Assembly (NCBI GenBank): GCA_049294415.1
Contig: JBAQCS010000016.1
Location: 1 to 11,911, forward strand
Direction: 5' to 3'
Source: JAEZRQ01 sp049294415
GTDB taxonomy: Bacteria; Patescibacteriota; Patescibacteriia; Patescibacteriales; UBA12465
DNA: 11,911 bases
The position numbers and the translations under genes were made by a program. This document shows, piece by piece, positions 1 through 5,344 of this stretch (its first letter is position 1; each line of letters begins with the position of its first letter). Below the pieces are notes generated by a model. It was not told where the DNA came from and searched no databases. It was given only the letters and a program-made list of their open reading frames with translations.

Positions 1-1
1 C

Positions 2-1126
2 TTATTACTTAGCTCTTTATTTCTTTTAGCTTTTAAAATGGGGTTGCGTTGGGGGGCTGATTTACCAGCTGAAATATTATTTTTTGTCCTAGTAATAGTT
101 ATGTCTGGTATATTAATCAGCGGACGAGTGGCTTTTATGACCACCCTACTCTGTTCTGCAACTTTTATTTTAATAAATTATCTACATTTAACACAAAAAG
201 TTTTAGTAGACAGGAGTTGGGTTAATGAATTATGGGGCTATTCTGATGTAATAGTTACATCTTTGATTCTGCTAATTATCGCTACCATCTCCTGGCTATC
301 TAACCGTGAAATGAGCTTAGCTTTAGCTAGAGCTTATAAATCTGAACAAGAATTGAAAGCTGAAAGAGATGGATTAGAAGTTAAAATAGCTGAAAAAACT
401 AAAGAGTTAAAAATAATTCAAGACGAAGAAATAGCCCGGGTTCATCGTTTTGCTGAATTTGGCAGATTATCTGGCGGTTTATTTCATGATTTAATCAACC
501 CACTAACAACTGTGATTTTAAATGTTGGAAAAATAAAAGAAGACCATCAGAATAACTGTGATTTAAAAAATTTAGATCATGATTTAGACCAGGCCTTAAA
601 AGCCTCTAATAGAATGGGTGATTTTATCAATGCGGTTCGTAAACAAATCAAAACTTCAGGAACGAGTGGAACTTTTTCTTTAAATCAAGAAATAGAAGAA
701 GCTATTTCTGTGTTAGATTATAAAGCTAAACATAATAAAGTCTCAGTGTTATTTACAGCCTCAGAAAATATAACTCTTACCAGCGATGCTATTAAATTTA
801 ATCAAATAGTTACTAATCTTATTTCTAATGCTATTGATGCTTACGGCCAAGAAGAGGCGCCACTAAGAAAAATACTAATTAATCTAATACAAAAAAATAA
901 AATAATTACTCTAAGCATTAAAGACTATGGGTCCGGCATAGAGCCAAATAATCTAAAGAAAATATTTGAACCATTTTTCAGTACTAAATCAGAAAAAGGC
1001 AGCTTAGGGTTAGGGTTATCATTAATTAAAAATTTAATTGAAAAAGATTTTAACGGTGAAATAGAAGTTATAAGTAGTCCAGGGCAAGGATCAGAATTTA
1101 TTGTTAAAATACCAGTTCTTAAATAA
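2..1126 (+). CDS. membrane sensor histidine kinase, 5'-truncated by window edge
   Basis: Sensor kinase that should autophosphorylate on a histidine at the inner face of the membrane and pass the phosphate to a response regulator not present in this window. The frame is open back to base 2, so the true start lies upstream; the ATG at 38 is probably internal. Numbering from that ATG: hydrophobic segments at about 12-30, 31-50 and 69-87 plus part of another before residue 1, then a coiled-coil linker (92-135). The H-box has the phospho-acceptor His150 in FHDLINPLT. The HATPase_c domain has an N-box with N260 and N264, a G1 box DYGSG (296-300), an F-box EPFFSTK (311-317) and a G2 box GLGLS (324-328). 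All catalytic boxes look intact. The H-box resembles NtrB-like kinases (HEINNPL) rather than the HisKA_3 type of ComP. No extracellular sensor domain is visible, so a membrane-embedded or lipophilic signal is possible (inference). The next gene starts 2 nt after its stop. Confidence 0.93.
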   Translation, partial: LLLSSLFLLAFKMGLRWGADLPAEILFFVLVIVMSGILISGRVAFMTTLLCSATFILINYLHLTQKVLVDRSWVNELWGYSDVIVTSLILLIIATISWLSNREMSLALARAYKSEQELKAERDGLEVKIAEKTKELKIIQDEEIARVHRFAEFGRLSGGLFHDLINPLTTVILNVGKIKEDHQNNCDLKNLDHDLDQALKASNRMGDFINAVRKQIKTSGTSGTFSLNQEIEEAISVLDYKAKHNKVSVLFTASENITLTSDAIKFNQIVTNLISNAIDAYGQEEAPLRKILINLIQKNKIITLSIKDYGSGIEPNNLKKIFEPFFSTKSEKGSLGLGLSLIKNLIEKDFNGEIEVISSPGQGSEFIVKIPVLK

Positions 1127-1128
1127 AT

Positions 1129-2445
1129 ATGCACACAACATCGAAATTATTTTTATTTTTTCTTAAACTAAACAAAAAAGAAGAAATAAATGGACATGAC
1201 TTAGCTCAGGCTTTAAATTATTTGGCTAAGAATGAAGTCCAAGAAGGCGGTCCTTATTATGATGAACAAAAGGATATAGATCTAGGACTTAATGCTTTAA
1301 TAGCTAATTTTCTTAAGAAACAAAACGTTTCTCTGCCAAGCCTGGATAAGTTAATTAAAAAAGCTCTCAAAACTAACAAAATTAAATCTAAATATTTTTC
1401 TAATACTGCAGATTTAAAAAATTTATGCTCCGGCCTTTATCTTAAAGAAAAAAAATTATTAAAAGAAACAGAGGATAAATTTTTAGATAATATTAAAAAA
1501 GAGGCCAATAAACGTTTTAAAACATTAAATCCTGAATTTAAAAAATTAGCTCAAGACGCTATAGATAGAACTATTAAAAATAACCGTGACGGACAAATGT
1601 CTCTCATGCCTTATTACTTCAAAAAAGCTTTAGGTAAAAAAGGTGACAAGCTCGATGATTCATTAATTGCCAAATTAGGCTTAGCTAATACTTTTTTCTG
1701 GACAGCTTTTATTATTTACGACGACTTTTGGGATGAAGACGAAAAAGCTGCGCCTAAATTATTACCAGTAGCCAACTTTTTAGCTCGCAGTTATATTAGT
1801 TACTTTAATAAAGTACTATTAAGTAATAATCCGTTTACTGATTTTTTTACTGACTTAATGGATAAACTAGATTCAGCTAATACCTGGGAAACTATGCATT
1901 GTCGCACTAAAGTGGAAAATAATTTATTCTACATACCAAAACGTTTACCAAATTATCAAGATTACACTAAAAAATTTGAACCAGCCTCAGGTCATATCTT
2001 GGGCTGTGTGGCTTTGATGATAAAACTTGGCTATAAAATTAATAATAAAGAAATTAATAATCTAGTAAGTTACTTTAAAAATTATTTAATAGCCATGCAA
2101 ATTAATGATGACGCCCACGATTTACAAGAAGATTTAAATCGCGGACATTTAAGCACGGTGGCTGTAATGTTTTTACATGATTGGCAAAAAAAATATCCTA
2201 AACAAAAAACTATTGATTTAAAAAATGATTTAGAAAAGATTCAACAATTATTTTGGTTCACTACTATTAAAAAATCATGCCGATTAACCATTGCCTATAC
2301 CACTAAAGCTCGAAAAGCTTTAGCTGCCATGGATTTTTTAGAAAATCCCGAGTATTTAGAAAAGTTTATAAATATTAGCGAAAAAGTAGCAAAAGATGCT
2401 CAAATTGAATACAAAAAAAGCCTGGACTTACTCCAAGCTTTGTAA
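1129..2445 (+). CDS. isoprenoid-synthase-fold protein (polyprenyl synthetase / class I terpene synthase-like)
   Basis: A 438-aa protein whose C-terminal part (about 150-435) reads as an all-helical class I isoprenoid synthase. It has a first Asp-rich motif DDFWD (198-202) and a second DDAHD (327-331) followed by LQEDL; both would bind the Mg2+ ions that hold an allylic diphosphate. The usual IPP-binding GGKR-RP segment is replaced by DGQMSLMP (154-161), and the RRG stretch normally following the first motif is missing. A standard chain-elongating synthase is therefore doubtful; a terpene synthase, a ComQ-like prenyltransferase or a divergent enzyme are alternatives. Residues 20-80 (ALNYL...GGPYY...NALIANFL...LPSL) look like one helical hairpin of the prenyltransferase/squalene-cyclase repeat fold (inference). 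It is likely co-transcribed with the kinase ending 2 nt upstream. No Shine-Dalgarno is visible, so translation is probably coupled. No signal peptide is evident; cytosolic or peripheral location expected. Confidence 0.75.
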   Translation: MHTTSKLFLFFLKLNKKEEINGHDLAQALNYLAKNEVQEGGPYYDEQKDIDLGLNALIANFLKKQNVSLPSLDKLIKKALKTNKIKSKYFSNTADLKNLCSGLYLKEKKLLKETEDKFLDNIKKEANKRFKTLNPEFKKLAQDAIDRTIKNNRDGQMSLMPYYFKKALGKKGDKLDDSLIAKLGLANTFFWTAFIIYDDFWDEDEKAAPKLLPVANFLARSYISYFNKVLLSNNPFTDFFTDLMDKLDSANTWETMHCRTKVENNLFYIPKRLPNYQDYTKKFEPASGHILGCVALMIKLGYKINNKEINNLVSYFKNYLIAMQINDDAHDLQEDLNRGHLSTVAVMFLHDWQKKYPKQKTIDLKNDLEKIQQLFWFTTIKKSCRLTIAYTTKARKALAAMDFLENPEYLEKFINISEKVAKDAQIEYKKSLDLLQAL

Positions 2446-2446
2446 A

Positions 2447-2468
2447 TCTTGAACATTTCTTGAACTCA
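2447..2468 (+). repeat. tandem 11-bp direct repeats, possible activator site
   Basis: TCTTGAAC occurs at 2447-2454 and again at 2458-2465, exactly 11 bp apart, so the units share one face of the helix. Tandem repeats at one-turn spacing just upstream of a -10 box are the layout used by PhoB/OmpR-type response regulators. The second copy ends 10 bp before a TATACT box. The link to the kinase just upstream is inference. Chance duplication in AT-rich DNA is possible. Confidence 0.35.
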
Positions 2469-2475
2469 GAAATTA

Positions 2476-2481
2476 TATACT
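2476..2481 (+). promoter_or_regulatory. -10-like box TATACT upstream of the Com-like gene
   Basis: TATACT matches five of six positions of the sigma-70 -10 consensus. Neither TTGAAC copy stands at 17 bp (the spacings are 21 and 10), so no classical -35 accompanies it, in keeping with an activator-dependent promoter. Transcription would start about 2488-2490, at or next to the ATG, implying a leaderless mRNA. Tentative. Confidence 0.35.
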
Positions 2482-2482
2482 A

Positions 2483-2506
2483 AGCAGGTATGATAAAAAA
2501 CCTGCT
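2483..2506. repeat. 7-bp inverted repeat enclosing a start codon
   Basis: AGCAGGT (2483-2489) and ACCTGCT (2500-2506) are perfect complements separated by 10 nt. The loop holds the ATG at 2490. No T-tract follows on either strand, so it is not an intrinsic terminator. It could be an operator or, if transcription starts upstream, an RNA hairpin presenting the start codon. Confidence 0.4.
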
Positions 2507-2645
2507 CAAAGAATATCGTTGCGAGTTTTGCAAAAAGCTTCTCTTTAAAGGCTATCTAACGGAAGCCACTATCGAAATTAAGTGCAAGTGTTGTAAACAC
2601 ATTTGGACAATACAAGAAGAGGCAAAAAACGTTATAGATATTTAG
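2490..2645 (+). CDS. 51-aa Com-like zinc-ribbon protein
   Basis: A small protein starting MIKNLLKEYRCEFCKK and ending with TAG at 2643-2645. Two CxxC pairs (C11/C14 and C32/C35) frame a KLLFKG (16-21) and IEIKCKCCK (28-36) pattern. That is the signature I know from the Mu-type Com family of small zinc-finger proteins; in phage Mu, Com binds mRNA and activates translation of mom. A zinc-ribbon fold is well supported; nucleic-acid binding is inferred from the family. It has no Shine-Dalgarno. Its five leucines use CTG, CTC, CTT, CTC and CTA and never TTA, whereas the preceding gene uses mostly TTA, which hints at a different origin. It lies 44 nt after the isoprenoid synthase and its last 14 bp overlap the 3' end of the convergent FAD dehydrogenase gene. 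No other phage genes are visible nearby. Confidence 0.72.
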   Translation: MIKNLLKEYRCEFCKKLLFKGYLTEATIEIKCKCCKHIWTIQEEAKNVIDI

Positions 2646-4224
2646 CAATAATTGTTTCAGCTGCTATCATTCCATCAATAGCTGAAGAAACAATTCCGCC
2701 GGCATGACCGGCGCCTTCGCCGATTGGATAAAGACCGGCTATATTTGATTCCAATTGTTGATTACGATCAATACGAACAGGTGAAGAACTTCTAGTTTCT
2801 ACGCCAGTTAAAACTGCCTCAGGATGAGAAAATCCTGATATTTTTTGGGCCATGACAGGTAAGGCCTTTTTTAAACTGCTTACTACGTAATCAGGTAAGC
2901 AAGTTTCCAAAGAGGTTAATTTAACTCCTAATGGGTAACTAGGCTTAACACTTTTAATTTCCGTCGACGGCCTTCCTATTAAAAAATCTCCAACTAGCTG
3001 AGCTGGGGCCTGATAATTACTTCCACCTAAGTCATAAGCTTTCTTCTCCCAGTATCTTTGAAATTCTACGCCAGCTAAAGGATGACTGGACTTAAAATCG
3101 CTAACTGCAATGGGCACTAGCAGTGCACTATTAGAATTAGCTCCATCTTGAGCATATTCACTCATACCATTAACTACTAAGTAGCCAGGTTCAGAAGCAG
3201 CAGCCATAACATAACCTCCTGGGCACATACAAAAAGTGTAAACAGACCTCTCCCCCTCTAAGTGTTCTACTAATTTATATTTAGCAGTCCCGAGTTTAGG
3301 ATTATTATAAAAATCACCATATTGAGCCTTATTAATATTCTCTGCCAAATGTTCAATACGTACACCCATAGCAAAAGGTTTCGCTGTCATGAGTAGTTTT
3401 TGATCATAAAGCATTTGATAAGTATCACGAGCTGAATGACCAATAGCTAAGACTAAATCAGTAATATTTACTTCTTCCTTACTATTAATAGTAATTTTTT
3501 TAATCTGCAAATTATCTATTTTTAGATCAGTTAAACAAGCGGCAAAACGAACCTCTCCTCCCAAGTCAATAATTTGTTGACGAATATTTTTAACGACTTG
3601 TCTTAATTTATCAGTACCGATGTGAGGAGTAGCACTCCAAATAATTTCTGAGGGGGCGCCAGCTGCTACAAATTCTTGAAATAAATATTGTGATCTACGG
3701 TCATTAATTAAAGTATAAAGCTTGCCATCAGAAAAAGTCCCTGCCCCGCCCTCGCCAAACTGCACATTGGAGGAGGTATTTAATTTACCAGTCTTAAAAA
3801 AATTAGTCACATTTTGAACTCTAGAATCAACGTCATTGCCTCTTTCAATGACTAATGGTCGCAAACCCGCCTTAGCTAACAATAAAGCACAAAATAAACC
3901 GCTAGGACCACTACCTACTATAACTGGCCGGTTAAGTGGCTGCTTATTAACTTGTTTTATTTCATAAACATAAGGCTCCTGCCATCTAGTTCGATGACGA
4001 ACACTAAATTCTGTAATTAAATCGGGATTTTTTACCACAACATCCACAGAGTAGTTAAAAAGTATTTTTCTTTTATGACGAGAATCTATTGCTCTTTTAA
4101 CAATACGAATATTAATAATTTCTGATTCTTCAATACCTAAAATGACAGCCACTTGTTTTTTTAAAACAGCATTACCCTCATCAAGTCCTAGACTTATTTC
4201 TTCTATTCTAATTATTTTATTCAT
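2632..4224 (-). CDS. FAD-dependent dehydrogenase, COG2509-type
   Basis: A cytosolic flavoprotein of 530 aa belonging to the uncharacterised FAD-dependent dehydrogenases (COG2509). Visible signs: an N-terminal alpha/beta domain (1-95); a dinucleotide-binding GSGPSGL (104-110) with the ribose-binding acidic residue E127 in VIERG; FGEGGAGTFSDGKL (157-170); a CMCPGG stretch (about 332-337) typical of this group; and a C-terminal FAD-contact segment PIGEGAGHAGG followed by SSAIDG. The substrate is unknown for the family, so no reaction can be assigned beyond FAD-linked redox chemistry. Length is normal. The ATG at 4224 comes 1 nt after the tspO stop with no Shine-Dalgarno, so translation is probably coupled to tspO. 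Its 3' end overlaps the convergent Com-like gene by 14 bp. I see no terminator after it. Confidence 0.92.
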   Translation of the reverse strand: MNKIIRIEEISLGLDEGNAVLKKQVAVILGIEESEIINIRIVKRAIDSRHKRKILFNYSVDVVVKNPDLITEFSVRHRTRWQEPYVYEIKQVNKQPLNRPVIVGSGPSGLFCALLLAKAGLRPLVIERGNDVDSRVQNVTNFFKTGKLNTSSNVQFGEGGAGTFSDGKLYTLINDRRSQYLFQEFVAAGAPSEIIWSATPHIGTDKLRQVVKNIRQQIIDLGGEVRFAACLTDLKIDNLQIKKITINSKEEVNITDLVLAIGHSARDTYQMLYDQKLLMTAKPFAMGVRIEHLAENINKAQYGDFYNNPKLGTAKYKLVEHLEGERSVYTFCMCPGGYVMAAASEPGYLVVNGMSEYAQDGANSNSALLVPIAVSDFKSSHPLAGVEFQRYWEKKAYDLGGSNYQAPAQLVGDFLIGRPSTEIKSVKPSYPLGVKLTSLETCLPDYVVSSLKKALPVMAQKISGFSHPEAVLTGVETRSSSPVRIDRNQQLESNIAGLYPIGEGAGHAGGIVSSAIDGMIAAETIIAKYL

Positions 4225-4225
4225 T

Positions 4226-4660
4226 TTATCTGTTTAAAAAAGTAATTGTTAGCTGCAAGACAGTAGCAAAAGATACCCAGCATAAATACGGAATATTAAT
4301 ATATGTTATCCACCTAGCATGAGGATAAACAGCCAGTAATGCCCAAACTAAAGTTACTAGTACTAAAATTATATCTATAGCAGCTAAAAAATTATTCTTT
4401 AAACCAAACTGAATATAAGTAAAAGCAAAATTAAAGATTAAATTAAGAATAAATGGCCAAAGCAATGAAGCTGGCCAATCACGATTCCAAATTTTATAAA
4501 ATACTGTGCCATAAGAAATTGTAATAATAATATACAAAACTGTCCAAACGGGACCGAATAACCAACTAGGTGGAGCCCAACTAGGCTTAATAAGCATTTT
4601 ATACCAATTTCCAGCTTCCATGTTTTTAAAATTAAGTAAATTATATCTATATTTTGGCAT
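4226..4660 (-). CDS. tspO: TspO/MBR family membrane protein, lacking the usual first helix
   Basis: A tryptophan-rich membrane protein of the TspO/peripheral benzodiazepine receptor family, known to bind porphyrins and, in some species, to promote their light-dependent breakdown. Diagnostic residues: WYKMLIKPSWAPPSW (19-33) leading into FGPVWTVLY (35-43); NLIFNFAFTYIQFGLKN (73-89); IPYLCWVSFATVLQL (123-137) with FLN near the end. Hydrophobic segments lie at about 35-55, 65-85, 91-112 and 118-142, giving four helices. Canonical TspO has five, with about 30 residues including helix 1 before the WY; here only 18 mostly polar residues precede it. An in-frame TAA at 4664-4666 rules out an upstream extension. 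M14 (ATG at 4621) is an alternative start that would be shorter still. It is the first gene of a pair with the FAD dehydrogenase. No clear promoter or Shine-Dalgarno was found for it. Confidence 0.9.
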   Translation of the reverse strand: MPKYRYNLLNFKNMEAGNWYKMLIKPSWAPPSWLFGPVWTVLYIIITISYGTVFYKIWNRDWPASLLWPFILNLIFNFAFTYIQFGLKNNFLAAIDIILVLVTLVWALLAVYPHARWITYINIPYLCWVSFATVLQLTITFLNR

Positions 4661-4689
4661 TTTTTAGTCAAAAAGTAAAACTAAAGATA

Positions 4690-4718
4690 TTGACATAATG
4701 TCTTATAAGTCTTATTAT
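4690..4718 (+). promoter_or_regulatory. sigma-70-type promoter TTGACA-17-TATTAT
   Basis: A perfect -35 TTGACA (4690-4695) is followed by a 17-bp spacer and the -10 TATTAT (4713-4718). It drives the 171-aa gene starting at 4756, with transcription expected near 4725 and a leader of about 30 nt. It is the best promoter in the window. Confidence 0.75.
4692..4715. promoter_or_regulatory. palindromes overlapping the promoter, possible operator
   Basis: GACAT-A-ATGTC (4692-4702) covers most of the -35 box, CTTATAAG (4702-4709) is self-complementary, and ATAAG-T-CTTAT (4705-4715) runs into the -10. Three linked symmetric elements across a promoter suggest a repressor site, perhaps shared with the divergent tspO gene. 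No regulator is identified. Confidence 0.35.
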
Positions 4719-4741
4719 CAAGCCATAATCGTTACTTAAAA

Positions 4742-4748
4742 AAGGAGG
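4742..4748 (+). promoter_or_regulatory. Shine-Dalgarno AAGGAGG that selects the ATG at 4756
   Basis: AAGGAGG is an ideal anti-16S complement. It sits 7 nt from the ATG at 4756 but only 4 nt from an in-frame GTG at 4753, so the ATG is the better start. It is the only strong Shine-Dalgarno seen before any gene here. Confidence 0.8.
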
Positions 4749-4755
4749 ACGCGTG

Positions 4756-5271
4756 ATGGAAAATAAAATTATTATTCCGCAAACACCTTATGTTTTCAAG
4801 AGCGGCAAACACAAGGATGAATGTGTCGAGAGTTTCATTTTTAGAAACTCCGATTATTTATTCCATGTTCGAAATCGAAAACATAGAACAGGAGACGCTT
4901 TAGATCAGCATTTGGACTTTATCTTTGAGGCTGGCTACAAAATGCCAACTAAAACTATTTGTCCTTTCTGTCAGCAAAAAATGGTTAAATATTTTTTGTT
5001 CAACAAGGATTTATTATTACCAGGTTTAATTTGTTGCGAAGAGGTAGAGTGTAAAATACAGCTTAAAAAACTGCATCCTGGGACTGAATTAATTCCTTTT
5101 AGATTTTCTTCATTAGGATTATTTAAAAAAATTACTATTAGAAAAAAAGCTGAACTTTTCTTTAAAAAGGTTTACGGTATGCCGAGAATAATTACACCTC
5201 AAATAGTTTTTTCTCGCTTAAAAGAAGCTTTAGATGAAAAAAATTATTCTCCAACTCCTATTCAAAGTTAA
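4756..5271 (+). CDS. unknown 171-aa zinc-site protein with ExoX-C-like N-terminus
   Basis: I cannot assign a function. The N-terminus YVFKSGKHKDECVESFIF followed by NSDYLFHV (residues 12-38) resembles the small module found at the C-terminus of exonuclease X-like and related proteins (F.FGK.KGK...DP.YL.W). A zinc site is likely from CPFC (69-72) and CCEEVEC (93-99). The C-terminal third is basic and helical with no recognised motif. No signal peptide or membrane segment is present, so it is expected in the cytosol. I have an impression of similar proteins in other CPR genomes, which is memory and not a search. The gene stands alone with its own promoter, a strong Shine-Dalgarno and a terminator, suggesting independent and efficient expression. 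An in-frame GTG one codon upstream is the alternative start. Nucleic-acid binding is a reasonable guess only. Confidence 0.85.
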   Translation: MENKIIIPQTPYVFKSGKHKDECVESFIFRNSDYLFHVRNRKHRTGDALDQHLDFIFEAGYKMPTKTICPFCQQKMVKYFLFNKDLLLPGLICCEEVECKIQLKKLHPGTELIPFRFSSLGLFKKITIRKKAELFFKKVYGMPRIITPQIVFSRLKEALDEKNYSPTPIQS

Positions 5272-5300
5272 GTCTGACGCCAATCAACTTAACCTGATAT

Positions 5301-5337
5301 AAAAAAAGCCCCAAGCAATAATTGCCGGGGCTCTTTT
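5301..5337. terminator. bidirectional intrinsic terminator between convergent genes
   Basis: AGCCCC (5307-5312) pairs with GGGGCT (5327-5332), extended inside by GCAA/TTGC (5315-5318 with 5322-5325). On the plus strand CTTTT follows; on the minus strand the A7 run at 5301-5307 becomes a T7 tract. It ends both the 171-aa gene and the P-type ATPase gene. Confidence 0.88.
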
Positions 5338-5344
5338 ATTATGA

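Noticed and set aside
925..1134. Minus-strand open frame opposite the kinase C-terminus
   Set aside because: It mirrors the coding strand of a well-supported HATPase domain and shows no family motif.
2472..2477. Minus-strand TATAAT facing into the isoprenoid synthase gene
   Set aside because: No acceptable -35 at the proper distance and no gene on that strand to serve; AT-rich chance match.
2483..2506. Inverted repeat as a terminator for the kinase operon
   Set aside because: No T-tract follows on either strand and the second arm lies inside the coding part of the next small gene.
2490..2645. The 51-aa product as a ComX-type pheromone precursor
   Set aside because: Size and a Trp in the C-terminal half fit superficially, but the two CxxC pairs and the Com-like core indicate a folded zinc ribbon. 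Kept only as a minor alternative.
4438..4671. Alternative minus-strand frame overlapping tspO, starting just upstream
   Set aside because: The TspO frame holds every family motif; this frame has none. I also considered it as a frameshifted source of the missing helix 1, but it contains no hydrophobic segment before the WY region.
4753..4755. GTG as start of the 171-aa gene
   Set aside because: Only 4 nt from the Shine-Dalgarno; the next codon is ATG at the optimal 7 nt.
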